Origin: DASXRC01 sp036506495
Lineage (GTDB): Bacteria > Actinomycetota > Actinomycetes > Mycobacteriales > Micromonosporaceae
Assembly (NCBI GenBank): GCA_036506495.1
Contig: DASXRQ010000229.1
Span: 1-51,741 of the forward strand
Direction: 5' to 3'
DNA: 51,741 nucleotides
Part shown: positions 31,827-39,691 of the stretch, one piece after another
Layout: every line of letters starts with the position of its first letter
Position numbering within the stretch: the first letter of the stretch is position 1
Translations under genes and position numbers: made by a program
Notes under the pieces: generated by a model
Told to the model about the DNA's origin: nothing
The model's input: only the letters and a program-made list of their open reading frames with translations
The model's database searches: none

Positions 31827-32810
31827 CTAGAACTCGATGGGGTACGTCGGCGTGCGCCCGCTCGCGATGAGGTCGGGCAGCGCCGGGTCGGCGTTCTCCC
31901 AGACCAGCAGCATCGACCGCTTGGGTGAGTAGCCCTGGTGGCGGATGTCGGCGGGCATCGCGCACACGTCGCCGGCCTTCATCACGACGCGCGACCGCAC
32001 CTGCCCGGTCTCCCGGTCCTCGACCTCCCAGGTGATCTCGTCCGAGATCTGGACGAACCACTCGACCCGGTCGTTACCGTGGATGATCGGCAGGATGTAC
32101 TCCTCGGTCGTCGGGCAGTACAGCGAGTTCTTGCAGACGCTGACGACCGACGGGTTCCAGGTGACCGGCGAGCGGGACAGGTACGCGAACAGGCTGAACG
32201 CCGCGACCTCGGACTCGAAGCCGGGTTCCGGTTCGACCAGCGGCTCACCCTGGTCGACGTCGCGGAAGTGCCGGTTGATCGGGTGCCCGCTGTCGTCCGA
32301 GCGCAGGCCCTCATCGCCTGGCACGGCGACCATGCGCGCCGCCGCGACCCGGTGCCGGGTGATGGCGGCCCGGTTGTCGCCGTTCTTGACGCCGAACGCC
32401 GACCCGGTCTCGTGCGGCGACGCGAACGGGTCGAACGTCTCGTTGGTCCAGTCGTCCAACATGGACTTGAACGTCTCGCGGATGATCGGCGTCTCGATGT
32501 TCTCCGAGTAGTCCAGCTCGGCCTTGCGGTACGCCTCGTTGTAGCGCCCCGCGAAGATGTCCACCGTGCCGTAGTGGTTCATGGTGCCGAAGACGCCGTC
32601 GAAGTTCACGATGCCGTAGAAGAAATCCCATGCGACGTCGCGCTGCAGCGCCCGCAGGAACGCGTCGACGCTCATGAGGTGGCCGCCGGTGGGCCAGTTG
32701 AGGTACGCGAAGTACTCGTCGCGGCGGAAGTGGAACTGGCCGAGGTCGAACTCGCGGTATCCCTGTGCGTTGGGTGCCGAGCTGGCGACCTCGTACTCGG
32801 TTGCGGTCAT
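31827..32810 (-). CDS. pnpD: Hydroquinone 1,2-dioxygenase, large subunit (PnpD/HapD-like)
   Basis: 327 residues. The large subunit of the 4-nitrophenol-pathway dioxygenase PnpCD binds iron through His, Asn, Glu and His (remembered as 256, 258, 262, 303 in PnpD). This protein has His244, Asn246 and Glu250 in IIHGNDRVE and His291 in DIRHQG, with identical spacings of 2, 6 and 47. It opens the hydroquinone ring to 4-hydroxymuconic semialdehyde. ATG 32810 has a GAGGTGA site. It lies 16 nt after the small subunit and 19 nt before the dehydrogenase, the expected order. Confidence 0.88.
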   Translation of the reverse strand: MTATEYEVASSAPNAQGYREFDLGQFHFRRDEYFAYLNWPTGGHLMSVDAFLRALQRDVAWDFFYGIVNFDGVFGTMNHYGTVDIFAGRYNEAYRKAELDYSENIETPIIRETFKSMLDDWTNETFDPFASPHETGSAFGVKNGDNRAAITRHRVAAARMVAVPGDEGLRSDDSGHPINRHFRDVDQGEPLVEPEPGFESEVAAFSLFAYLSRSPVTWNPSVVSVCKNSLYCPTTEEYILPIIHGNDRVEWFVQISDEITWEVEDRETGQVRSRVVMKAGDVCAMPADIRHQGYSPKRSMLLVWENADPALPDLIASGRTPTYPIEF

Positions 32811-32826
32811 GATGAGTTCACCTCGC

Positions 32827-33357
32827 CTAGAGGATCTTCGCGATCTCGGCCCAGCGGTACTGGGTGTCGGGCCCCGCGATGGTCTGCTGGAGGATGACGC
32901 CCGGGCGGTCGGCCCGGAACTGGTACGCGGCGCCGGCCGGCAGCAGGGCCATGTGGCCGCGGCCGGCCACGATCCGGCCCATCGGGCGGCCCACGGGTTC
33001 GCCGTCCAGGGCGATCGAGCCGGCGGCGTCCGGCGGCAGCGGAGATTCGTCGAGCTTGACGAGCAGGATCTCCACCTCGCCGTCGAGCACGAGCGCGAAC
33101 TCGTCGTGCGCCGCGGTCCGCCACTCGCTGACGCCCTCCGCACGAATCGCCTCCAGCACGTACTCCATGTTCTTCCCCACGGCGATCTTCTCGTACGGCT
33201 TCGCGTGGCCGGCCACCTCGAAGATGTTGGAGAACGCGTAGTGCCGGGCGTCGTCGTTGATGAGCTCGATGTGCCCCTTCTCGTACGCCTCGAGCGATCC
33301 GAAGCGCGTCTCATACGAGTCCGCCTGCTTGGCGGCGGGGATGGTCCGGGTCTCCAC
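32827..33357 (-). CDS. pnpC: Hydroquinone 1,2-dioxygenase, small subunit (PnpC/HapC-like)
   Basis: 176 residues (about 19 kDa, matching reported small subunits), a single cupin with HDEFALVLDGEVEILLVKL and GRGHMALLPAGAAYQFRAD. It should form the heterotetramer with the large subunit. The start is GTG 33357: GAGGTG lies 8 nt upstream, and the longer frame from ATG 33414 would place a perfect palindromic operator inside the gene. Identification depends on the neighbouring large subunit as much as on its own sequence. Confidence 0.8.
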   Translation of the reverse strand: METRTIPAAKQADSYETRFGSLEAYEKGHIELINDDARHYAFSNIFEVAGHAKPYEKIAVGKNMEYVLEAIRAEGVSEWRTAAHDEFALVLDGEVEILLVKLDESPLPPDAAGSIALDGEPVGRPMGRIVAGRGHMALLPAGAAYQFRADRPGVILQQTIAGPDTQYRWAEIAKIL

Positions 33358-33383
33358 CTGCGCATCACCTCGTTGTGCGCTAT

Positions 33384-33399
33384 GCGAACGTACGTTCGC
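33384..33399. promoter_or_regulatory. Perfect palindromic operator before the hydroquinone dioxygenase operon
   Basis: GCGAACGTACGTTCGC is a perfect 16-bp palindrome, 12 nt upstream of the ribosome site of the small-subunit gene. It is likely bound by a TetR- or MarR-type regulator that is not encoded in this window. Confidence 0.6.
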
Positions 33400-33432
33400 G
33401 ATGGTTGCCTTCAATCTGCCCGTGCCCGCGTG

Positions 33433-34203
33433 TTACGTCAAGGCTTCGCCGCGATGTTCGGGCCGTGCGAGCAGCACCGCGACCGGCCCTACGGTGACCG
33501 CGCGCAGGTGCGCGAGCAGGTCGGCCACGTCGCGCTCGGCGGCCAGCGTCGCGCGCAGCCCGTCCGCACCGGCGCGGGCGTACGCGAGCACCCGGTCCTG
33601 CGCGTCGTCGAACGTGCCAAACAGCCCGGCCGCGCGCAGGTCGGCGCGCGCGGCGAGCACCGGATCTCGGCGTACCCGGGCCTCCGCCTCGCCCATCGTC
33701 CGGCCGATCGCCACGCCGACGTCGACGACGATGCGGTACGCCTCGGCCGCCCGTCGCGCGGCCGTCCGCGCGTCGCGGGCCGTCAGGAGCCGCCTCACGA
33801 CCTCGGCCTGGTCCGCGCCGGTCACGACGTGCCCGGCCGCGGCGAGGTCCAGCTCGCGGGACCAGACCCGGGTGGCGTACCGCTCCGGACCGAGCGCGGC
33901 CAGCACGGCCTCGCGACCGCCCGGGATCTCCACGGGCAGCCCGCCGAGCACGGGGTCGTCGCGGGTGGCCGCGAGCCAGTCGGCGCTCGCTTGCCCGGGC
34001 GTCTCGAACACGAGCCCCAGCCGCGCGGGCGCCGCGGTCCGGACGAGGTGGCGCAGTTCGGCGAGCGGCGGCGGTGGCGAGGCGGGCAGCCACACGAGCG
34101 GGTAGCCGATCCGGCCGGCGAGGTGGGCGAGGTGCCCCACGCCGGAGGGCTCGTCCGCCCGCAGCACGATGCCCAGCGCAGGGAAGGCCCGAGGCTGCTC
34201 CAT
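33433..34203 (-). CDS. Short luciferase-like (LLM) family protein
   Basis: 256 residues, shorter than the usual 300-340. FPALGIVLRADEPSG and the GRIGYPLVWLP strand resemble the barrel start of LLM flavin enzymes, but the central flavin-binding pattern is weak, so it may be a degenerate member. The N-terminal half ends with a PLAELRHLVRTAAPARLGLVFETPG stretch read in segments. ATG 34203 has AGGGGG about 5 nt upstream; ATG 34224 is an alternative. It is divergent from the VWA gene with only 22 bp between starts. Its 3' end is 33 bp from the operator region of the dioxygenase operon. Confidence 0.55.
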   Translation of the reverse strand: MEQPRAFPALGIVLRADEPSGVGHLAHLAGRIGYPLVWLPASPPPPLAELRHLVRTAAPARLGLVFETPGQASADWLAATRDDPVLGGLPVEIPGGREAVLAALGPERYATRVWSRELDLAAAGHVVTGADQAEVVRRLLTARDARTAARRAAEAYRIVVDVGVAIGRTMGEAEARVRRDPVLAARADLRAAGLFGTFDDAQDRVLAYARAGADGLRATLAAERDVADLLAHLRAVTVGPVAVLLARPEHRGEALT

Positions 34204-34212
34204 GCGGCCCCC

Positions 34213-34218
34213 TAGAGT
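34213..34218 (+). promoter_or_regulatory. Leaderless -10 box (TAGAGT) for the VWA gene
   Basis: TAGAGT lies 7 nt before GTG 34226. Confidence 0.55.
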
Positions 34219-34225
34219 GTTCATT

Positions 34226-35644
34226 GTGCGCACGGACGTGCTCGAAGCGTACGACGGTGCCCCCACCCGGTCCACCGCGGTGGATCTCGTCGTACGCCTG
34301 GTCGGCCGGCTGCGCGCCGCCGGCCTCGTCGTCTCCACCGGCGAGACGCTGGACGCCGTGCGGGCGCTGCTGACCGTGGATCTCGCCCGGCGGGAGGTGG
34401 TGCGCTCGGCGCTGCGCTGCACGCTCGTGCGCACCGCGCGGCAGGACGCCCTGTTCGACCGCGTCTTCGACGAGCTGCTGCCCCGGGCGACGCGGGCGGC
34501 GGGGCCGGTGTCGGACCGCGCGGGTGTCGCCCCCGGGGCGGTCTCCCGCAGGGAGCAGGTGGCGCCGGCCGACCCCGACGAGTTCCGGCGCGCGCTCGCG
34601 GCGGCGCTCGCCGCGGCCGACGCCGAGCACGTGCACGAGCTGGCCGACGCCGCTGTCGAGCGGTGGGCCGGCATCGAGGACGCCGGGTACAGCGCGCGGC
34701 ACCACACACAGCGGGTGCTCCGCAGCCTCGACCTGGACCGCGTGCTACGCGCCCTGCTCGAGGCCGCCGGCGAGCCCGGCACGCTGGACCGGCAGCTGGC
34801 CCGGGCGCGCGCGGTCGACGACATCGGTCGGCTGCGCGAGCTGCTCGAGCGACTGGCGGAGCAGCGGTTGAGCCGGCATCGGCCGGACCGGCCACCCGCC
34901 CGCGCCGTGGAGGTCGACGACCTGGCCATCCTCACCGCATCGCAGGATGAGCTCGCGGCGCTGCGGGCCGCCGTCCGGCCGCTGGCGCGCCGGCTCGCCA
35001 CCCGGCTCAGGCGCCGCAACAGGCGTGGGACCGGGCAGCTCGACATGCGCCGCACGATCCGGCGCAGCATCTCCACCGGCGGCGTCGCGCTCGACCCGGT
35101 GACGCGGCGGCGCGCGCGTACCCGGCCGGACCTGGCCGTGCTGTGCGACGTGTCCGGCTCGGTCGCGCTGTTCGCGCCGTTCGCGCTCTCGCTGCTGCAC
35201 GCGTTGCACGACGAGTTCCCGCGGGTACGCTCCTGGGTCTTCGTCGACGGGATCGTGGAGATCACCGGCATCATCGGCGGCTCCCGGGGCATGCTCAACC
35301 CGAACCACCTGCTCGCCCGGCGCGGCCTCGTCACCGGTGACGGGCGCAGCGACTACCGCCGAGCGCTCACCGCGTTCATCGCCGACTGGCCGGAAGCGGT
35401 CTCGCCCCGCACGACGCTGCTCGTCGTGGGCGACGCCCGCAGCCACGAGCGGCCGCCGGCGCTGACCGAGCTGGCCGAGCTGGGCCGGCAGTCGCGCCGC
35501 CTCTACTGGCTCAACCCGGAGCCCGCCCGGGAATGGGACACCGAGGACTCGCGGATGGGCGACTACGCGCGGCGGTGCACCGCCGTGTTCGAGGTCGCCA
35601 CCCTGCGCCAGCTCGAGGAGGCGGTCGCGCGCATCGCGGCCTGA
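34226..35644 (+). CDS. VWA-domain (CoxE-like) protein
   Basis: 472 residues. The C-terminal half (about 300-450) is a von Willebrand A domain with the MIDAS start CDVSGSV, the threonine-region TTLLVVGDARS and KYWLNPEP-like end (here LYWLNPEP). The N-terminal part is helical, with arginine-rich stretches before the domain. It resembles CoxE, which works with a MoxR ATPase in metallocofactor insertion or complex assembly. GTG 34226 is supported by TAGAGT at 7 nt. The MoxR partner begins 15 nt downstream; the VWA-first order is less usual than ATPase-first. Confidence 0.85.
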   Translation: MRTDVLEAYDGAPTRSTAVDLVVRLVGRLRAAGLVVSTGETLDAVRALLTVDLARREVVRSALRCTLVRTARQDALFDRVFDELLPRATRAAGPVSDRAGVAPGAVSRREQVAPADPDEFRRALAAALAAADAEHVHELADAAVERWAGIEDAGYSARHHTQRVLRSLDLDRVLRALLEAAGEPGTLDRQLARARAVDDIGRLRELLERLAEQRLSRHRPDRPPARAVEVDDLAILTASQDELAALRAAVRPLARRLATRLRRRNRRGTGQLDMRRTIRRSISTGGVALDPVTRRRARTRPDLAVLCDVSGSVALFAPFALSLLHALHDEFPRVRSWVFVDGIVEITGIIGGSRGMLNPNHLLARRGLVTGDGRSDYRRALTAFIADWPEAVSPRTTLLVVGDARSHERPPALTELAELGRQSRRLYWLNPEPAREWDTEDSRMGDYARRCTAVFEVATLRQLEEAVARIAA

Positions 35645-35659
35645 CTGGAGGATGACGTC

Positions 35660-36520
35660 GTGGCGAACTTCGAGTCGGTGACCGACGCGCACGACCGGCT
35701 GGCCGCGGCGGGCTACCTGAGCGACGAGCGGATCTCGACGACGGTCTTCCTCGCCGACCGCCTGGAGAAGCCGCTGCTCGTCGAGGGGCCGGCCGGGGTC
35801 GGCAAGACCGAGCTCGCCAAGGCCGTACGCCACGCCATCGGCGCCGACCTGATCCGGCTGCAGTGCTACGAGGGTCTGGACGAGGCACGGGCGCTCTACG
35901 AGTGGAACTACAAGAAGCAGCTGCTGCGGATCCAGGCCGCCTCCGGCACCCAGACCTGGGCGGACCTGTCCGAGGACGTGTTCGGCGAGGAATTCCTGCT
36001 GACCCGGCCGTTGCTCACGGCGATTCGCAGCGACCGGCCGACCGTGCTGCTCGTCGACGAGACCGACAAGGCCGACGTCGAGATGGAGGGCCTGCTGCTG
36101 GAGGTCCTGTCCGACTTCCAGGTGACCGTGCCCGAGCTCGGCACGATCGTCGCGACCCGTAGGCCGTTCGTGGTGCTCACCTCGAACGCCACCCGGGAGC
36201 TGTCCGAGGCCCTGCGCCGGCGCTGCCTGTATCTGCACATGGACTACCCGACGCCGCAGCGCGAACGGGAGATCGTCCGCGCCCGGGTCCCCGGGGTCGA
36301 GGAGCGGCTCGCCGAACAGGTCGTCGCGGCGGTCGCCGCGCTGCGCACGCTCGACCTGCGCAAGCCCCCGTCGATCGCGGAGACAATCGACTGGGCGCGC
36401 ACGCTGACCGAGCTCGACCGCCACGAGCTCGACGGTCGGGCGGCCGCGGACACGCTCGGTGTCGTGCTCAAGCACGTCGCCGACCAGCGGCGCGCGGCCG
36501 AGGCGCTACACCTGCCGTAG
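35660..36520 (+). CDS. MoxR-family AAA+ ATPase (CoxD-like)
   Basis: 286 residues. Walker A is GPAGVGKT (43-50), Walker B is VLLVDE (about 130), sensor 1 is LTSNATRELSEAL with the following Arg finger pair RRRC, and the lid domain includes RKPPSIAETIDW. It is a chaperone-like ATPase working with the VWA protein encoded just upstream. GTG 35660 follows GGAGGATG. No CO-dehydrogenase or other obvious client gene is adjacent, so the target complex is unknown. Confidence 0.9.
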   Translation: MANFESVTDAHDRLAAAGYLSDERISTTVFLADRLEKPLLVEGPAGVGKTELAKAVRHAIGADLIRLQCYEGLDEARALYEWNYKKQLLRIQAASGTQTWADLSEDVFGEEFLLTRPLLTAIRSDRPTVLLVDETDKADVEMEGLLLEVLSDFQVTVPELGTIVATRRPFVVLTSNATRELSEALRRRCLYLHMDYPTPQREREIVRARVPGVEERLAEQVVAAVAALRTLDLRKPPSIAETIDWARTLTELDRHELDGRAAADTLGVVLKHVADQRRAAEALHLP

Positions 36521-36539
36521 CGGCCCGGCTCGCCGCGCG

Positions 36540-36965
36540 TCAGCCGGCCGGGGCGTTCCACGGGCCCATGCCACGTACCCTGGTCGGGCTTATCCGGATC
36601 AGATAGCCTTCCGGCGGGTCGGGCATGGGCGGAAAGTCCGTGCCAGGCCCGATGTACCGCTGAGCGAGCCGGTTGAGCCAGCCGGGTGCTCCGCCCTCCG
36701 TGATGCGCGCGGTGCCCTCGACGACCAGGTAGTGCTGCATCCCGTACTGGTCGCCGTCCGCCTCGATGGAGAGCGACACGCGGGGGTCACGGCGGATGTT
36801 GCGGACCTTCTGGTCCACCACGAGCTTGCCGATCACGATCTCCGTGCCGTCGAGCCCCACCCACACGATCGTCACGTGTGGACTGCCGTCGGCGTTGACC
36901 GTGACTAGATGCGCGAGACGTCCCGACTCGATCACCGCTCGCGCGGCCGGCGACAGGTCGACCAT
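36540..36965 (-). CDS. PPOX-class, probably F420-dependent, oxidoreductase
   Basis: 141 residues, split-barrel fold: LAHLVTVNADGSPHVTIVWV, IVIGKLVVDQKVRNIRRDPRVSLSIEA and HYLVVEGTARIT are the family strands, with the RNIRRDP cofactor loop. Actinobacterial members of this size usually use F420 or FMN to reduce small molecules. ATG 36965 has GGAGGAG upstream. It lies behind the SRPBCC and ArsR genes on the same strand but 47 bp away, so operon membership is uncertain. Confidence 0.85.
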   Translation of the reverse strand: MVDLSPAARAVIESGRLAHLVTVNADGSPHVTIVWVGLDGTEIVIGKLVVDQKVRNIRRDPRVSLSIEADGDQYGMQHYLVVEGTARITEGGAPGWLNRLAQRYIGPGTDFPPMPDPPEGYLIRISPTRVRGMGPWNAPAG

Positions 36966-37012
36966 CGTGATCTCCTCCCACCGAATCGTAAACGGGCCCC
37001 GCCGTCCCGCGG

Positions 37013-37342
37013 CTACCCGCCGGACTCGGCGATGCGCTTGATCGTCTGCAGCCGCCGGTCCCACTGTGCGGCCAGGCCGGCCATCCAGCGCGCGGTCGCG
37101 TCGAGCGCGGGCGCGCGTACCGAATAACGGACCTCGCGCCCGACCCGCTCGCCGGCGACCAGTCCCGCGGCCTCGAGCACCGCGAGGTGCTTGACCACGG
37201 CCTGCCGGGTCACCGGCAGCTGGCCGGCGAGTGCGGTCGCGGTCGCCTCGCCCCGCGCGACGAGCAGGTCGAGCAGGCGCCGGCGGGTCGGGTCGGCGAG
37301 CGCGCCGAGCACGTCGCCGACCCGCGTGTCCTCGGTGGTCAC
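37013..37342 (-). CDS. ArsR-family transcriptional regulator
   Basis: 109 residues, winged helix: LADPTRRRLLDLLVARGEATATALA, LPVTRQAVVKHLAVLEAAGLV as the recognition region, then the wing RVGREVRYSV. No metal-binding cysteines occur, so it is of the SRPBCC-linked, non-metal type. It lies 10 nt behind the SRPBCC gene, reversing the more usual regulator-first order. Tandem inverted repeats at 37806-37858 are its likely operators (inference). Confidence 0.9.
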   Translation of the reverse strand: MTTEDTRVGDVLGALADPTRRRLLDLLVARGEATATALAGQLPVTRQAVVKHLAVLEAAGLVAGERVGREVRYSVRAPALDATARWMAGLAAQWDRRLQTIKRIAESGG

Positions 37343-37352
37343 CGTCCTCGCG

Positions 37353-37787
37353 CTACTTCTCCGCGCGCCGCTTGAACTCGTCCATGACCTCGGCCCAGCC
37401 GCCAGTGTTCGCGTCGTACGACTTGGTCCGCTCCTCCTCGGACGCGGCCAGCGAGGCGAACCCGCTCTCGACCACCCGGAGCCGGGTCTGCCCGGCCTCG
37501 TCGGTCAGCGTGAACTCGATCAGCGTCGAGTTGCCCTCGGCCGGCTCCTCGCCCGGGAACGTGCTCGCCCACCGGTACGAGACGTACCGTTGTGGCTCGA
37601 TCTTCTCCACGCGCACCGGATACCGCCCCAGCTCCGGATGCTCGGCCATCACCAGGGCGCCCTCGTGGAAGTCGGCGGCGGTGGCCTCGTCGTCGTACAC
37701 CCAGAAGCCCGGCCGCGTGACCAGGGACCAGACGCGTTCGCGCGACGCGGCGATCAGGATCTCTCGCTCGATGCGATCAACAGACAT
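37353..37787 (-). CDS. SRPBCC (AHSA1-like) family protein
   Basis: 144 residues, helix-grip fold: REILIAASRERVWSLVTRPGFW, the YPVRVEKIEPQRYVSYRW strands and a C-terminal helix GGWAEVMDEFKRRAEK. It probably binds a small hydrophobic ligand. It is the first gene of the operon with the ArsR-type regulator, and upstream lie two inverted repeats. Confidence 0.88.
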   Translation of the reverse strand: MSVDRIEREILIAASRERVWSLVTRPGFWVYDDEATAADFHEGALVMAEHPELGRYPVRVEKIEPQRYVSYRWASTFPGEEPAEGNSTLIEFTLTDEAGQTRLRVVESGFASLAASEEERTKSYDANTGGWAEVMDEFKRRAEK

Positions 37788-37805
37788 GACGTACCTCCCT
37801 CAATC

Positions 37806-37858
37806 TGCAACCCCAGAGTTGCACATGGGTTGGAGATGCGCAACCCACCGGTTGCGCA
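37806..37858. promoter_or_regulatory. Tandem inverted repeats, probable ArsR-type operators
   Basis: TGCAAC/GTTGCA (37806-37811, 37818-37823) and the stronger TGCGCAACC/GGTTGCGCA (37837-37845, 37850-37858), which shares the GCAAC/GTTGC half-site, lie just upstream of the SRPBCC-ArsR operon. Confidence 0.6.
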
Positions 37859-37867
37859 ATTCCCCGG

Positions 37868-38851
37868 TCAGGCCGTCAGCCTCGGCAGCACCTCGCGGCC
37901 GAATACCTCGATCCACTCGGACTGGTTCCGGCCCACGTTGTGCAGGTAGACGCGGTCGATGCCGAGGTCGAGGAAGCGTTGGATCTCGGCGCGGTGCGCG
38001 TCCGGGTCACTGGAGATCAGCATGCGGCCCCGGAAGTCCTCCGGGCGTACAAGCGTCGCGATCTGCTCGAAGTCGAACGGCGAGCGGATGTCCTGCTTGG
38101 GGAACTTCATCCCGCCGTTGGGCCACTCGGTGACCGCGTTCGCCAGCGCCTGTTCATCGGTGGGCGCCCAGGACAGATGCAGCTGCAGGATCTTGACGCC
38201 GGGGTCTCGGCCGGCATCCTTCGCACCGGCGTCGAACCGCTTGAGCAGGTTCGCCACCTTCTCGGTCGGGGCGCCGGGCGTGATGAGCCCGTCGACGGTA
38301 CGCCCGGCGCGGCGCGCGGTGATCGGCCCGGCCGTCGCCACATAGATCGGCGGCGGCGCCTCCGGCATCGTCCACAGCCGGCACGTGTGCAGCCGGAAAT
38401 ACTTGCCTTCGTGCTTGACATCCTTGCCGGTGAACAGCTTCTGGATGATCTCGATGGCCTCCCACATGCGCTCCAGCCGCTCGTGCGGCTCGGGCCAGTA
38501 GCCACCGACGATGTGCTCGTTGAGAGCTTCGCCCGAGCCGAGGCCCAGCCAGTGCCGGCCGGGATACATCGCGGCGAGGGTCGCGGACGCCTGTGCCACC
38601 ATCGCGGGGTGGAACCGGAACGACGGGCAGGTCACCCCCGGGCCGAGGTCGCCGCGCGTGCGCTCCCCCATCAGCGTCAGCACGTTCCACACGAACGGCG
38701 CCTGCCCCTGCCTGGGCACCCACGGCTGGAAGTGGTCGGCCGCCATCACCCCGGTGAACCCGGCCGCTTCGGCGGCCGCGGCGTACTCGGTGACCGCGAT
38801 CGGCCCGAACTGCTCCAGCATCGCGGCGTATCCGACGTGTGCACGAGTCAT
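37868..38851 (-). CDS. LLM-class flavin/F420-dependent oxidoreductase (FGD-like)
   Basis: 327 residues. GYAAMLEQFGPIAVTEYAAAAE, VMAADHFQPWVPRQG, LGPGVTCPSFRFHPAMVAQA, LGLGSGEALNEHIVG and the MWEAIEIIQKLFTG helix match the actinobacterial F420-dependent glucose-6-phosphate dehydrogenase-like group; GEALNEH is the cofactor-loop hallmark. Substrate not established. ATG 38851 fits the family opening (MTRAHVGY); ATG 38875 lies upstream. It is divergent from the Rossmann gene, with 32 bp between starts. Confidence 0.87.
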   Translation of the reverse strand: MTRAHVGYAAMLEQFGPIAVTEYAAAAEAAGFTGVMAADHFQPWVPRQGQAPFVWNVLTLMGERTRGDLGPGVTCPSFRFHPAMVAQASATLAAMYPGRHWLGLGSGEALNEHIVGGYWPEPHERLERMWEAIEIIQKLFTGKDVKHEGKYFRLHTCRLWTMPEAPPPIYVATAGPITARRAGRTVDGLITPGAPTEKVANLLKRFDAGAKDAGRDPGVKILQLHLSWAPTDEQALANAVTEWPNGGMKFPKQDIRSPFDFEQIATLVRPEDFRGRMLISSDPDAHRAEIQRFLDLGIDRVYLHNVGRNQSEWIEVFGREVLPRLTA

Positions 38852-38869
38852 TGGACCAGTATTCCGGGC

Positions 38870-38875
38870 TAGCAT
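38870..38875 (+). promoter_or_regulatory. Leaderless -10 box (TAGCAT)
   Basis: TAGCAT lies 8 nt before GTG 38884, a slightly longer gap than for the other candidates. Confidence 0.4.
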
Positions 38876-38883
38876 CGGTCCGC

Positions 38884-39549
38884 GTGAACGTCATCATCTT
38901 CGGCGCCACCGGCATGGTAGGGCAGGGCGTCCTGCGGGAGTGCCTGCTCGACCCCTCGGTCGAGGCCGTCCTCACGGTCGGCCGCAGCCCGACCGGGCGG
39001 GACCATGTGAAGCTGCGGGAGATCGTTCGGCCCGACCTGTTCGACCTGGCGTCGATCGAGGACGAGCTGTCTGGCTGGGATGCGTGCTTCTTCTGCCTCG
39101 GCGTGTCGTCGGTCCGGATGACCGAGGCGGACTACCGGCGGACCACCTACGACCTCACGCTCTCCGTGGCGCGAATGCTCGCCGAGCTGAACCCGGAGAT
39201 GACCTTCGTGTACGTGTCTGGCCAGGGCACCGACGGCACGGAACGCGGGCGCCGGATGTGGGCCCGGGTCAAGGGAGAGACCGAGAACGCGCTCTTCGCG
39301 CTGCCATTCCGGGCGTACGCGTTCCGGCCCGGCTTTATCCAGCCGATGCACGACGTCCGGTCCAGGACCCGGTTGTACGCGGCGGTGTACGCCGTCGCGG
39401 GGCCGCTCTACCCGGTGCTGCGGCGGCTGTTCCCACGCTCGGTGACCACCAGCGAGCAGATCGGTCGCGCCATGCTGGCGGTGGCCCGCGGCGGCGCCCC
39501 GAAGCGGGTGCTGGAGACAGCGGACATCAACGCGCTCGCCGACAAGTGA
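38884..39549 (+). CDS. NAD(P)-binding Rossmann protein (NmrA/epimerase-like)
   Basis: 221 residues opening VNVIIFGATGMVGQGVLREC, an extended-SDR cofactor loop (GATGMVG). FCLGVSSVRMTEADYRRTTYDL and the FVYVSGQGTDGTERG segment follow. The canonical YxxxK is not clear (WARVKGETENAL takes its place), so catalysis is doubtful and a scaffold or sensor role is possible. GTG 38884 starts the fold at once. Confidence 0.8.
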   Translation: MNVIIFGATGMVGQGVLRECLLDPSVEAVLTVGRSPTGRDHVKLREIVRPDLFDLASIEDELSGWDACFFCLGVSSVRMTEADYRRTTYDLTLSVARMLAELNPEMTFVYVSGQGTDGTERGRRMWARVKGETENALFALPFRAYAFRPGFIQPMHDVRSRTRLYAAVYAVAGPLYPVLRRLFPRSVTTSEQIGRAMLAVARGGAPKRVLETADINALADK

Positions 39550-39580
39550 ACGTGCGCCGGAACCCGACCTCGTCCGCCCC

Positions 39581-39636
39581 CGCAACTACACGGGAGTTGC
39601 GCCCTCCCGCGCGGTCGAGGGCCCAACCTCCGTGTA
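39581..39636. terminator. Nested hairpin between convergent genes
   Basis: Outer arms ACACGGGAGTTG (39588-39599) and CAACCTCCGTGT (39624-39635) pair with two mismatches, extended by a T-A pair; inner GCCCTC/GAGGGC (39601-39606, 39617-39622) pair perfectly. An alternative stem CGCAACT/AGTTGCG (39581-39587, 39595-39601) competes with it. Confidence 0.65.
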
Positions 39637-39691
39637 CTTGTGACGACCTTGAGCAGCGCGGTGCGTTGAACGAACGACCTAGCGTTAGGCC

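Noticed and set aside
31827..33368. Dioxygenase large subunit extended upstream
   Set aside because: The extension overlaps the small-subunit gene in another frame; ATG 32810 has a good ribosome site.
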